A DNA stretch of 64,000 nucleotides, from NCBI GenBank assembly GCA_029216955.1, contig JANAVB010029819.1, forward strand, positions 37,861,488 through 37,925,487. Direction: 5' to 3'. The notes below the pieces were generated by a model that had not been told where the DNA came from, ran no database searches, and saw nothing but the letters and a program-made list of their open reading frames with translations. Below are positions 35,359 to 48,463 of this stretch, piece by piece. The position numbers and the translations under genes are program-made. Numbering within the stretch: the first letter of the stretch is position 1; each line of letters opens with the position of its first letter. The DNA is from Iris pallida. Its lineage: Eukaryota > Streptophyta > Magnoliopsida > Asparagales > Iridaceae.

Positions 35359-38172
35359 TGTAGCTCTCCTTCCCGAAAATTTTTGAAATATTTTTTTTTA
35401 TTTTTATTTGATTAGTTTACATTTAATTTTCTATGATCATAGGAGTTGTGACTAAGCCCACAGGTGATTTATGACCAGCTTGTGGTCACATGATCTCTAG
35501 ATAGCTTATATATGTATTATTTAGCTATTTTATATTTTTCTACAATTTTTGGATATTTTTAGGTATTTAATATTTAAGGTTTTATTATTTTTAAGGACTT
35601 TCAGGATTTACTGTAAGGTCATACGAGGGTATTTCTGGGCCAAATATTTTTATTTGGGCTCAAAATGACAAAAAATATTTTCTAGAATATTTTAGAATTT
35701 TTTTGAATTTTTTTAGAAATTTTGGAAATTTTTATATAATTAAAACATATAGAAATTATATTTTATAGGCTTTGGAAATTTACTGTGAGGTCACACGATG
35801 ATATTTTGTGCTAAAATATTTTATTTAGATTCTAGACACTTAGAAATATTTTCTAGAATATTTCTGGATTTTTCTGCAATTTATTTTGATTTATTTGGAC
35901 TTAAAATAATTTTTAAATGATTTTCTGAATTAAATAAATAAATACCCAGAAATTCAACCGGGGGGGCCCACCTGTCGGCGCCAACTGCTACAGTGACCGC
36001 CTCTCTCTCTCCTATATATATATTATTATATTCGTCCGCCCTAATTAAATTCCAGCAGCTTTTTGTGGGAGAACTCATCTAGGGTTTTCGACTTCCCGAA
36101 GTGATTCCTGCCAATTTCGACGTGCTTTTCGTGCGTCGTTTTTTTTGTTGGATTCGTATCGAGGTAAGCTTGCTGAATATGTAATTAATTTTTATAGATA
36201 TTATTCCTAAATTTTTAGAAAATTCGTAGAGTGTCGGTTGTCCGAAACTTGACATGTTTCAGTGTTTTCGAGATTCCGGGAGGACCGAAAATCGAAATCA
36301 CGGACCGTTTGAAGTTTCAGAAAGCTAACACAGCGCTCTACGACATATATTTTTTTCATAAATTAATTCGTTCATCTAGTATTTTAGTTATTCTGTTGAA
36401 CTCAGAATTGATCGGTTGATCACCGTTTCGGTCACGATTAGCCATAACAACGATATCTTTTGACCAAAGCGTGATTTTGCGGCAGGGTTGATTCCAGCGC
36501 ACTCGTGGTATTGAAATCTACCAAGGTACACTTTCAAAATCTAGATTTTACAGCATTTGACTATATAGTCAACTGTACGTCTCGATTTGCGTGTCATGGT
36601 TTCCAAAATTGGAAAACAAGACTTTTGATGGCCAAACTTGCATGTTTAGATTATATTCAGATTATTATTAGGTTAAATTAGGTTTTAAGTAAATTATTCT
36701 AGAATTAATTATTATTAGATTAGTAACCAAACTAGCCACTATTCTATGAATTTAGAACTAGAACATTAGAATTGATTTATAGTTTTCGTGCACGGTTCAT
36801 GGTGCGATATGTGTTATAGGTTGACAGCTCCTAGATCGGCATCCCCTCATCCTCGACTTGTGACTACGGTTTGTGCAAGGACCACAGGCAAGATACCTTG
36901 CCTCCCTCTACAGTTTAATTTCATGCTTATAGTTTTTCTGTGATTATTTGGTTATCATTTGGTTACTCTAGTTCTATGTATTTATATGTTATTAACAGTT
37001 CTCTAGTCGACTTGATTTATATATGTTCTTCATACCATGTTCACTAGTTCTTTGACTTGCTTGTGTATCATCTTCATGACTTGATAGTGTAGATATTTCA
37101 GGCTTGTTCACCTTATGAGTTCATATTAGAGTTGTCCTTACCTGGACCTTGACTGAGTTGTACCGTGTCGTTACTTGTACCTCGACTGGTTCGTGTCATA
37201 GAACGAATACGTGTAGTTGAACTGCTAAATCCTTGTTATTGTTTCCTTGGCACCAGAGGGTCCACTCGGGACGAGGGTGTTTGTTTTGATCTGTTGCACC
37301 AGAGAGTCCACACTCGGGACGAGGGTGTTTGTCGTGTTTACTTGCATCAGAGAGTCCACACTCGGGACGAGGATGTAGTACTTGCACCAGAGAGTCCACA
37401 CTCGGGACGAGGGTGCCTTGCCGTGAACTAACCAGAGAGTCCACACTCGGGACAAGGGTTAGTGATTAGAACTAACCAGAGAGTCCATTCGGGACGAGGG
37501 TTAGTGATTAGTTCAAACATGCGAGTCCACTCGGGGCGAGGGTTTGGTATTCTATTGATCTCGTGTTCACTTGTTCATCCAGCAGTTCAGTTACGTGTAG
37601 TTGTTCTGGTATTCCAGTTCATAGTCACCTGTCAGTAGTCACTTATTAGCAGTTTGGTCGTAGTCTCGTGCCATGTTAAGTGTCGTTTCTTGTTTATATC
37701 CTGTTTATATTGTCATACATGATTAAGCTGCTAGATAGGCATGTTTTATGTATCTTGCTGTCCTCTGAGGACCTGATGATCTCTTCAGGTTTAGCGATTG
37801 CGTGGAGTTAGTTAGCAGAGCGGGATGGTAGAGGATTGCGATGTATGATACAGGTATTTGCTTGTGATATTTCTTTATTATCCTCTCGTGCTTTATATTT
37901 CGTATCATGATATATTCTGCTTATTTTATAGACTCATATCATTCTTGGAGTCTAATCGAACAATATGATAATGGGCTGCAGACCATGACCATAATTGTTC
38001 ATTCATGTTTCATATTCTTATTGTGGATTGAGATATAGATTGCATTGCCATGACTTGGCAGTATACCATAGCCTTGACAGCGTTTACGTATTCGAGTCGG
38101 GCTGGAGTCCGCTCGTTACGTAGCTGGCTTGCTCACGAGCTCGCATCCGAAAAGCGGATGCGGGTCGTGACA
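35359..38172 (+). repeat. 3' LTR of the non-coding element
   Basis: It starts TGTAGCTCTCC and ends GTCGTGACA. It is colinear with the 5' LTR. The two differ by many single-base changes and small gaps, so the insertion is not recent. Confidence 0.85.
37250..37545. repeat. Tandem AGAGTCCACACTCGGG repeats in the 3' LTR
   Basis: Same array and order as in the 5' LTR, with base changes. Unit number is about the same. Confidence 0.9.
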
Positions 38173-38479
38173 AGACTAGAGAGAGAGAGAGAGGGCTCTT
38201 TCAACTTCAACTTGATAAATGGTTGTGATGTGAATAAATGAACTAAAACGGTATAATACAACCCAATGAACCCATACCCAACCGGCAACCCTAATTATTT
38301 AACAAGGATTTGGTCGGTTTAGACGGTTTTTGGCATAACCAAATCGTGAACCAAACCGAACCGGTCGGTTTTGAAAAAATTGAAGCCGAACCATCGGTTC
38401 GATTTAAAACCAATCGGTTCGATTTGGCTTGGTTCGATTTGGGCGATTTGACTTAATTGTGCACAGCCCTACATGTCAC

Positions 38480-39569
38480 ATCCCGGTTCCGTAAAATCAA
38501 ACTTTCTTGCATAAGCGTGATGTCGTGCGATTCTAAGTTGCGCTTGCACGTGACAAGCACCAAACGATCGATTGAATTCGCACAAAAGTTTCCAAGCAAA
38601 AAGTGTTGAATAAACACAAGATATATAAAAATTATTCTCTTTATTGATGTGAAGTATAGGTACAACGTCTTGAAACCAAGATTACAATCGCTCAAGCTCT
38701 CTTTCACTCTCTTTTTCTTTATACAATGAATTATGTCATGAGGCTTACAACTTAAGAACGAATATAATAGATGTTGTCTATACATTATGTCTCGTATGCA
38801 AGCTTCACTTCTTCAAAACAAATAAAGTAGAAACGTATACATACGTAAAAGACGCATATCTAATGCATATGCAAAAATCATATTAGACACGTTCACACTT
38901 CCATCCACTTCATACATCCAAACAACCCCCAAGTGACAAGGAGGGAGATGGAGGAACATGTGTTGCCCACCTACTAGTAACAAGTGGGTCTAAGAAGAGA
39001 TGATATCCGCTACAAAATGGTGGTCTTACCACAAGGTAATCTATTGGTAATCTATTCTACTATATAATAGAAAAACTTAGATGGTGAAACTTTTGAATTC
39101 CGAAAATACCCTTACATACTTATACTAATTAAAAATAGTTCATTAATTTTAATAAGGACAACTTAGTAATTAGGAAGACTACCATTTGGTCTTCTTAAAA
39201 AGTCTTCCTAAATTAATTAAGAAATGTTAAAATACATGTAAGGCACGTGCACATATGCTAGTACTAGTAAGGACAAAAGCGGATGTTAGTTTGAATTTCA
39301 AGTCAGAAAATAACTAAACGAAGGGGGGTCTTAGTGCTACTAGCGCAACACATGGACGGTCAATAATGACTGAAAGATAAATATCTCTCTCATACTACTG
39401 TATAGTATATTAGAATATATTTATTGATTTGACATAGTTTAACAGTTGGGATATATTTATTGATTTGACATAGTTTATTGATAATGACGGTCAATATACT
39501 TATTTATTGATAAATATCTCTCTCATACTACTGTATATTGGAATATATTGAAAGATAAATATCTACTCT
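38480..39569. other. Intergenic DNA, no gene seen
   Basis: AT-rich and without a coding frame. At 39,370-39,565 a block with ATAAATATCTCTCTCATACTA and TTTATTGATTTGACATAGTT occurs twice or more as a local direct duplication. 38,480 continues the sequence that was split by the hAT element. Confidence 0.5.
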
Positions 39570-40141
39570 GCATCCCATGTATTACTTAGCACACCCTAAG
39601 TGCTAAGTACACAATATTTTAAATGAATAAAATTAACATAAATGCTAAGTACACCCCACCAAATGACCAAAATATCATTTTCTATTCTAACCTAAAACCT
39701 ATCATCATTCCTAAGCACACCCCAGACATCATTTCTAACATCTCTACTCTCCTCTCTCCAACTGGCCCCCTCTCTTCTCCAAACCCAACGTCTTCTCCGG
39801 TCCCCTCTCTTCTCCGTTCGCCACACCATTGCCGAGGAGCTTTCGGATTGTTAGAACGAAATAAATTTCGAATTTTTTTTGGGTGTATTCACAGTTCTGC
39901 TTGAGCCTGGTCTGTCGAGCACACAGATTGGTGTTCGACCCAGGACAGTCGAACATTGTTGTGCACGTTCGACCAAAGTGGGTCGAACAGAAGATCACTT
40001 GTTCGACCTGTTTTGGTCGAACAATGGGGAGGCTGATGGGGTGTGCTAGAAAGGTCATGTGGGTATATGGGTCTTTTAACATTAATCTATTTTTCAACTT
40101 AAGCTATATGGGGTGTGCTAAGTAATGCATGGGGTGCGGAT
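39568..40141. mobile_element. MITE with about 29-bp terminal inverted repeats
   Basis: The left arm GCATCCCATGTATTACTTAG and the right arm, reversed GCACCCCATGCATTACTTAG, both continue into CACACCC. Further TGCTAAGTA/CTAAGCACACCCC blocks lie inside. The centre (39,900-40,030) holds several TTCGACC and GGTCGAA palindrome halves. No coding region. I could not settle the target duplication, so the superfamily is open. Confidence 0.65.
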
Positions 40142-40559
40142 AGCCGTGCCCTTAAGAGTTTTGCAAGATTTTATTTCCTACATCTCCGTTGAAGTTCAAA
40201 AACTCTACCAGATATTTCGCTAATATGGTATTAAAAAAAAAAGTTGTACTCCAGTAGTTGAGTATGAAATATAAATTATATTCTTGTAATGGGTTTCCTG
40301 GAAGAATTGATATTCCATAGTCCATATTCCCATCAGACCTGTTCCATGTTACACATGATCCGAATATATTTGGGTTCTTCACCATATATGATTCATGTCT
40401 TCTCCCAGGTGAAGATGATTATAGTTGACCATTATAGTAACACTATATACTAAAGCTTCATTGCTGTCTTACTATACAATTGAACATTTCAAAATTTTCA
40501 GTTCGACTCCTGAATTTTTTACATCAAGGGTCAAGGCGAAGATGCCGGTGATGATCTAC

Positions 40560-40922
40560 TTAGCAGTGCTTTGCCCTTCTTCCATAACACCAACGTCTGT
40601 ATCTTCTAAATGAGCTAGCCTTGGTTACTGTTATTATTTGTGCTTTGTTATCCAAGAAGCAACCCTCCTCGTTCTTATTGTACAAGCGCCCATCGACCCT
40701 GTTCATCTGATCGATCAGCGATTGCCTAATGTGGCCCAGCGGCGTCTCAGTGATTCCAGCAAGGTATACGTCGGAAAAGAAGTCAAACTTGAGGTTGGCA
40801 ATGGGGGTGGTGGGCTTCTTGAGGTCGTCTTCTTGCAGGATATCTCCTATTCTCGACAATATGCTGAATGCCAGGCTGACAAGAACTCTTGAATAGGCTT
40901 CAACAATGGCATGCCCAACATC
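40560..40922 (-). CDS. ROPGEF14: RopGEF coding exon 7 and stop
   Basis: Acceptor ATGCAG. Encodes [20 protein letters not shown] and ILSRIGDIL, the end of PRONE, then a tail with [16 protein letters not shown], ending at TAA. The basic last residues ([15 protein letters not shown]) are unlike relatives I recall and may reflect a changed stop or an alternative last exon. Confidence 0.88.
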   Translation of the reverse strand, partial: DVGHAIVEAYSRVLVSLAFSILSRIGDILQEDDLKKPTTPIANLKFDFFSDVYLAGITETPLGHIRQSLIDQMNRVDGRLYNKNEEGCFLDNKAQIITVTKASSFRRYRRWCYGRRAKHC

Positions 40923-43196
40923 CTGCATAAAAAAGGAAGGGGGAGATTAGTCCCCATTTATTAAGGATGTGGGTGCTTGTCAGTACAAAATTCCTAGGAG
41001 AAGTCACGAGCTCCTAATTTTTCAAATTTGACAATGAAAAGTCGTTGGATTACATTCATCTGATCCCTTAATTTTATCACGCGGCTAAAGAAAAAAAAGT
41101 ATAGTGAAATCCACGTGTCACATTCATATTATAAGTTCTTATTATGTGTTCTTATTCATGTTTTTGTAGTCAAATGTTATCAGTATGATCTTCATTGTAA
41201 ATATAGCAAGTTACTATAACATTTCCATCTAGATTACTGCAACAATTTATAGTTTCATGAGGTCTAAAAGAAAGAAGGCTAAATTTCAACTTGATAGCTT
41301 CAACTATTCCAGTTTTCAACTTGATACCCTAAACTTTAAAAGTAGACAATTTGATAGCATCAACTATTGAATTTTTTAGTCAGGCGTTAAGTTTTTCGTT
41401 TAAAAAAATTGGACTAAATTACCCGTGCTACCCCACCTACCCGCTGCCGACGCGACTGCTGTTGAGGAGGCGGGGGTGGGGGGTGGGGGGGTGGGGGGGG
41501 GTGGGGGTGGGGGGTGGTAGAGGATGGGGTATTGTCGTCATTTACCATTTTCTATTAACATCATAGGATATTAAGTTGTACAATTATAGTTGAGGTATCA
41601 AGTTGTCTAGTTTTAAAGTTTAAGGTATCAGGTTGAAACATTGGAATAGTTGTGGGTATCAAATTGAAATTAGGCCAAGAAGAATATGCTAACCTTGTTG
41701 TATTGGACCTTGGTGACATCAATAAAAGTCTGCGGAAGGTTTGGAAATTTATTCTTAAGAAGCTGATGAAGTGTCTCTGCTCTTTCCAGCAACATGCCAA
41801 TCTTCTCATGCTCAAGTCCATTGTCCCTCATGAAATTCCAAGGGTATCGGATTGGCAACCTCTTGCTTGCTTCTTCAGTCAAGCTCTGTTTCCAGGCAAA
41901 TATGGCACCCTCGAGCCGGTTCACTGTATCAAGCACACAGTGTTCGTTTTTCAAATTCAAGGAAAGCAATATTCCCTGGGCTGAGGAGGAGGCAGCAGTT
42001 ACAGACTGATATAAATCTTCACCCAAGCTGGCCTTTCCTGACTGCACAGAAACAATTGGACAGCTTATGCAGAAATTTCAAGATGATTTGAAATAATTGA
42101 TTTTTATGAATAAAATTTGGAATGGCAAATGGGAAAGCAGTGAGTTGAAACCATACATACCTTTGGAAGTGCATCCTTGACTGCAGTGGGAATGGGCAGT
42201 TGGAGCAACACTTGCTCATTGATGGATTTGGCAGCCTTAAGGACCTGATGAACAAACTTCCCCTGGAATACGAGTCTTTTACGTTGAGAAATGGAAAGCC
42301 CAGCATCTGGAACCTGCGGAGTTGGCAGCCACCACTTTTTGCTCAGCCTAGTGCTTCCATTCCCGCCTCGGCCTTCAGCTCTGCTGCCCCCTTCAGCGTA
42401 CCAAAACTCCGTATCTACCATCGACTCCATAATTTCCTGCAGATCAAATAGGTTTCAGTCCTAGAACATAGCAGTTGATAATAATCACTACCTACAAAAT
42501 CTTTATTCCTTGGTAAATCTCACTCAACTAACATACAGGGATGGCTGCAATCCCATACCAAGCAACCTAGAAATTTCTTATTAAATCGATATATTTAAAT
42601 TTCATCGTAAATCTGGTGACTTACAATAAGCATAGAATCTAGCTTCCGAAGCGCGGGCAGATTCATGTGGACATCTGAACGAGCCTTTGGTGTCATTATC
42701 TGCAACAAAGAAAGGAGAAGTATACAAGAGAAAGTTTTGGGATTCAGATAAGTAGAGATTAATAGCTGACTTGAGACTTACGTCCAACATCCGGCCATTG
42801 TCCCCATTTTGCTTTGCCGGTACTAGCTCAACCATGTAGTTAGTAGGGGAAAGCAACCAGTCCATTTCCCTACACCATCTGCTCTTTCTTTCTTCGGACA
42901 AGGGCTCCAGTTTCCACAACTCTCCAAAAACAGTTGCTGAAAGAAAAATAGAATTGAAGGTTCATGGAGTATCAGAACTAGCTTCGCTTTAGCAATCAGA
43001 GAAAAAAATTACATCATTATTCCATGTTTCATACAAACATTGGAATCCATCTCAAGGCTCTGATGGGAAACATCTACCCTATCTGAACAAAAAGAACAAG
43101 GCATGAAGTGTAAAATCTGCATCAGGGTTACAAATTTTTACCTAGTAGTATAAGCATGTACACAAAAAACAACTACTGATTTCCACATCCATTTCT

Positions 43197-43244
<48 letters not shown>

Positions 43245-43259
43245 TGCACATATATATTG

Positions 43260-43294
<35 letters not shown>

Positions 43295-46200
43295 CAAATG
43301 AGCTCTAGCCTAGTGGTTAAGAGAGATGCATGCAGCCCAAGTGGTCGGAAGTTCGAGCCCCAGTGTATATATATATATATATATATTATTTTATTTTTTT
43401 GGAAAAGGGGTAAATTTTATTCCAAAGGAAAAGCCATAATCATACAACATACAATCAGAGTGGGACTCCCACTCATCAATTCTCCATAGCAGTTACATCA
43501 AACTCGATGTTATGGAAAATGCCTACCGGTGGGGTGACCAGCCCCTCAAAGATCCGACGGTTTCGCTCCCGCCATACATGCCAAACCGAAGTAGCCAGTC
43601 GAACTCTGGCGGTTCGGAACCAGTCCTGCCCTCGTCCCCTGCTATCCCGGATCACCATGATGATGTCCCCAATACCTTTCCCGGAGGCAGGCACTCCCAA
43701 TCCACGACTCTGATCCGACCAGATCTGCCATGCCAGAGTGCACTCGAAGAAAATATGCTTAATAGATTCAGGCTCACACTTGGGGTCCAGAACTGGCACA
43801 CAAAACGAACTCAGGTGATCCCTAGTCAAAAGGCGGCCCAGTAGAAGCCTGTAGACACACAACTGCATCTTCCTGGCCAGACCCTTGCACCAAACGAACT
43901 CGCAGTCTGGACTCAGAGAAAAGGTGCGCCGGATGAGGTTGTAGCAGCTCCGGAACTGTAACTCCCCAGTTCCCGGAGTTGCTCCAGCCGGCTCCCAAAT
44001 CCACCGATCCGCAGGCAAAGCCGGATCAATGACTGTAGACATAATGATCTCACCCAGCTCCTCAGTGAACCGATAAGAACCCGGCCTCCACTCCCCATTC
44101 CATATGATGCGACTACACTTCAGACCACGTTTGTCCTCCTGATGAGTCGGGGCACCCCTGATGTCCAAAAGCGACCGCCGATCTAGCCAAGGATCCCGCC
44201 AGAGGTCCGTACCAGACCCATCCTTCATGACCCTCCGGATAGCAGACTTGAGCACCCCCCCTGTGTCTCAAGACAGTCTTGAACGTGACCGAATGGTTGT
44301 TGTCAGTAGAACACGTCCAAAAGTTGTCCTGCTTCACGTATCTGCAGTGCATCCAGTCCGTCCAGAGAGACCCCCCGCTGATGAATCTCCAAGCCAACTT
44401 AAGCGCAGAAGCCTCCCGAATCTCCAGCAACGGCCTGAGCCCCACTCCTCCCTCCTTCCTGGGACGACAGAGCTGCTCCCAGGAGATCGCATGCATACCC
44501 CCCATCCAAATGAAATCGGCACAGAGCCGCTCCACTTTTCCGAATAGTGGCCACAGGAAGGAGGATGGACTAAAGCCAGAAGTGGGCCACAGCCGAAATC
44601 ACCGATCTGACCAGCTCAATGCGTCCGCCAAATGACAGACCGGTTGCCTGCCAACCTTCCACTCTCCTCTGGACGTACTCCACCAGACTATGGCAGTCCT
44701 GATCTCATGCATAATTGACAGTGAGAGGCACTCCTAAGTAACGCACAGGAAGACCACTCCTCGCGATAGCCAGCACATCGGTCCGCTCCTCCTTCCGGGG
44801 GCACAGGGAGCTAAAGTAGACCCTACTCTTATCTTTGTTCATCTGGAGAGATGCATGTGTTGGCCCAATGATTGTATCATGTTTTTGAATATGGTTAATA
44901 TGTTAAGTTTAGCATTTCTTTATCACTAGTCTTCATACTATCGCTATAGCATTTCTACTTATACTTGTACCTTTGGTGATATATGCCTATTGGTTTACAT
45001 ATTAGTGATATGAGCTTATCTATCTTAAATTTAATCGGATTGCCAAAATCAAAACTATATTTTTTATTTTGGTTATTCAATTAATTTTAATTATTATAAT
45101 ATTACTAACATTTATGCTATCACCTTAGCACTTATACTTAAACTCAGCATTGTCCTAATGTGCATTAAACTTATCATTCTTGCTACTATGTATATTGCTT
45201 TGTTCGTCTAACATGTATATGCAGAAAAGCAATAAGTAAGATCAATGTGGACATATGCAATGAAGAAATCATGGTGGGCCAAAGACGACGGATCCCACAA
45301 GATTTCTCTGAACCACCCGACGACATCTCCGGAGCCACGCACTCGGGGGTTCCGCTGCCCGGTTAGCGGGCGGGGGTCGAGGGGGCAGCGCCCCTCGTCG
45401 GGGGTTCGGGGGCGAAGTTCCCGAAAGGTATTCAATTTTCACAAACTGGATATCTTTGGACAGCTGCCGCCAAGGAAAAAAGCCAACATATATCAAGGAA
45501 AGAAGCCATGTCATGCCATCATCATTTCAAGACTCTGAAGAAGCCTGCACCTGCTACAGTATCTCTGGAGTCTGTAATGAGTCTTAGGAATATTTGTAAA
45601 CACAAGAAATGGATGGTAAAATCGAAAGCTATAGTAGAAATTAGTCCAGGATCATTTTCGGATAAAAACCGACATACCGACGGTATACCGGTCCATACCG
45701 ACGGTATACCGATTTTGTTCACAGAAAGTTTCTGTCTACAAAATCGGCATACCGACGGCATACCGGTTCATACCGACGGTATACCGGTTTAGTAACGTTA
45801 AAATTCCAACGGTCGAAAATCCGAACAATTAATGATCCCAACGGCTATATTTCTAGCCGTTGCATTCCAGACCGGTATACCGCCGGTATGCCGGTTCGCA
45901 GACTGAAAAGTTGCCTTGAGCTCTTTTCAATGCTTTGGTTATAAATAGCCTTGAACCCCTTCATTCAAGATTGATGCTTTGAGCCTAAAAATTTTTAAAC
46001 CACCAAAGCCTATCCACAAACAACTCTACAAAGCTTTCATTTGTCATCCACAAATTGTGTTAGAGTTATTGAGTTAAAAAGTAAGATCTTCATCTTATTG
46101 TATAAGGAGATCGAAACCTATTGTGAAAGGTTGAAGTTGGGGAGTCTTCGTATCCAAACTCTCGGTTGAAGTTGGAGAGTCTTCGTATCCAAACTCTCGG

Positions 46201-48408
46201 TTGAAGTCGGAGAGGCCTTCGGATTAAAGCTCTCGTGTAAGAAGTTGACGAGTTCTTCGGATCCAAACTCGTGTGTAACTATTTACTCAAATAGTGGATT
46301 AAAGCCGGAGAGAGTTCCGGGACTGGAGTGCCTCTTGGGAAGATACCAGGATACATCGGGTGTCGGTATTGTTTTGCTTCTTCTCTTGCACTTATATTTT
46401 TTTTAAAGTGCCCATTAGCTTGTGCTAAGTGCTTGATTAGTTAGCTTGACCCTATTCACCCCCCCTCTAGGGTTCCTACAATTGGTATCAAAGCTTGGAC
46501 TCTATTGTTAGGCTTAACATCCTTAGAGTAGATCCTTGTTAATTTTCTATGGCATCGTATTCCTCCTACTCCTCCTCCGATAAAGAGGATTTTACTTCTA
46601 GTAGCATAGACAATCATGTTTTTTCTAAATACAAGAAATGCTCTAAGTGGAAAGCCATGGCTAAACAATCCTTAGAGATTCTTGACAACCTTCATTCTAC
46701 AAATAAAGAACTTTCTGAAAAGGTTATTCATTTAGAAGAAGCAAATGAGTTTTTGAGAAATGAAAACAATGATCTATTATCTAGACTTGATTCTCAAAAC
46801 TCATCATGTGTTTCTTTAAAGAGTTTGAATGAGGCTTTAATCTTGAAAATCAAATCTCTTTCCTTATCTATAGAAGATCTTAAAAGTCAAACGCATGTGT
46901 TAACTTCTTTGCACGATTCTTCTATTGATTCTTTAAAGAAACAAAATGATGATTTTATTTCTAGAATTGCTTTATTTGAAAAAGAGAATTATGCTTTAAA
47001 TGCTAAATTCGATTCTCTTACTTGTTTGCATGATGATTTGCTATTAGAACATGATATTCTTAAAATCAAATCTTCTCATGCTCACTCTAGAGATATTCAT
47101 CATTCTAGTATGTCACATGTTCATAATCATACTCATTCCGATACATGTGCACACATTAGTATTAGGTGCTTCTATTGCTCTCGCATTGGACACATGAGCT
47201 TCACTTGTCCTATTCGTAGGAGTTTTTCTACCAATGCTAGAGTAAATAGTATGTGGGTCCCTAAAGCTAATAAATGTGGATCCAAGTTTATTTGGATACC
47301 AAAGTCTTCATCTAATGTTGTAGGTGAAGCTTCTTGTATCGGGACATAGCACCGAGGAGCATGTTGGTGGTTGCAAAGCTCAAAGATCATCTTCCAAGCA
47401 ATTGCACCAACACAAGCGTGGCCACTAGAGCCACTTTGGTAACTTGCTAAGCGATTCTCTTTAAATTGTTTATATTTATAGAATCTAGCATGTTGCACTT
47501 GATGTCTTGCTACTCGCTCACATTGATATCCTTTAGTTGTCTTTTATATAAATCAATGTGAGATATAATACTAGCATGCTTAGTTAATTTTCTTATTAAT
47601 TCTTTTATCTAGCATGACTAGTTACTCGGCTTAAATGATTAGTTCACACTATGTAGTTTATCACTCATTTTTTATTAGTGTGACACATTTATATATTCAT
47701 GCTCATTTTTCTTAATCTTTTATAAATCATGCATATCACTCTAGTCCATAGGAGCTTGGTTTTGATTTGAGTTAATATGATTTTAACTCTCCGTCTTTAA
47801 AGTTTTTGAGATAGTTACTTGTTTGTCGATTTGTATTTAATATGTCATATTTTTCTTAATCGGTATTTGTAAATATATATGTTTAGCACAAGCTTCTTAT
47901 CACTTGACAAGTATTTACTTATACTTTCACTTTAACCTTGTGCTCACATAATATATTCATTATTGATTCTCATATTTTATTTTGATTAAACCTCTTATGA
48001 ATCAATTATGTCTTTGCCTAATAAAGCTTATTTATATGTGTTTTGAATTTGTGATAGTTTTTCAAACATTCATTAAGGATACATGACTATATTCATTAAA
48101 ATTTCCATCTCTATGTAGATCATGTATTTCTTATGTTGATATTTTTTTTTGTATAAATATCTTTATGTGGGCATATGAGTTAAGCTAAAGTTTTATATTG
48201 ACTTGAAGAGTACTTTAATATACTTGTTACCTTCATACTTGTGCTTATCTCATACCTTAGCTATTGATTCCTTTGACCAAATTTGTTCTTCTTGAATCAA
48301 TTAGCTTCTTCCTTAAAGTCTTCTTTTGATGATATCTTCTTGACTTTTTGGTTGGCATTATGGATACATGTTCTTAATTGATTTTTGATCTTTTCATGTA
48401 TGCCTATT

Positions 48409-48463
<55 letters not shown>

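Larger units (their letters stand above)
31995..38172 (+). mobile_element. Non-coding LTR retrotransposon (LARD-like derivative, chromovirus-type ends)
   Basis: Two direct LTRs of about 2.8 kb flank only about 593 bp. The 5-bp target duplication AGACT is present on both sides (31,990-31,994 and 38,173-38,177). The internal end TTTCGAGAACGAAATTATT before the 3' LTR is the chromovirus tail signature. There is no gag or pol, so movement would need proteins from a relative. Inserted in the hAT element. Confidence 0.85.
31594..38471. mobile_element. hAT-type element, about 0.7 kb, split by an LTR element
   Basis: The left end is TAGGGGTGTGCA and the right end is TGTGCACAGCCCTA. The flanks CATGTCAA (31,586-31,593) and CATGTCAC (38,472-38,479) form an 8-bp target duplication with one change, as expected for hAT transposons. 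Inner arms contain CGGTCGGT/CGGTTCGGTTT blocks in inverse orientation (31,600-31,770 and 38,310-38,450). No transposase frame remains. The LTR element at 31,995-38,172 interrupts it. Confidence 0.78.

Noticed and set aside
43298..43364. Functional tRNA gene
   Set aside because: A-box and B-box-like sequences are present but the acceptor and anticodon arms do not pair; a SINE fragment fits better.
45208..45538. Frames on both strands in the copia LTR, repeated at 51,788-52,118
   Set aside because: Overlapping frames in a GC-rich LTR block; same in both LTRs by duplication and no start context or domain.
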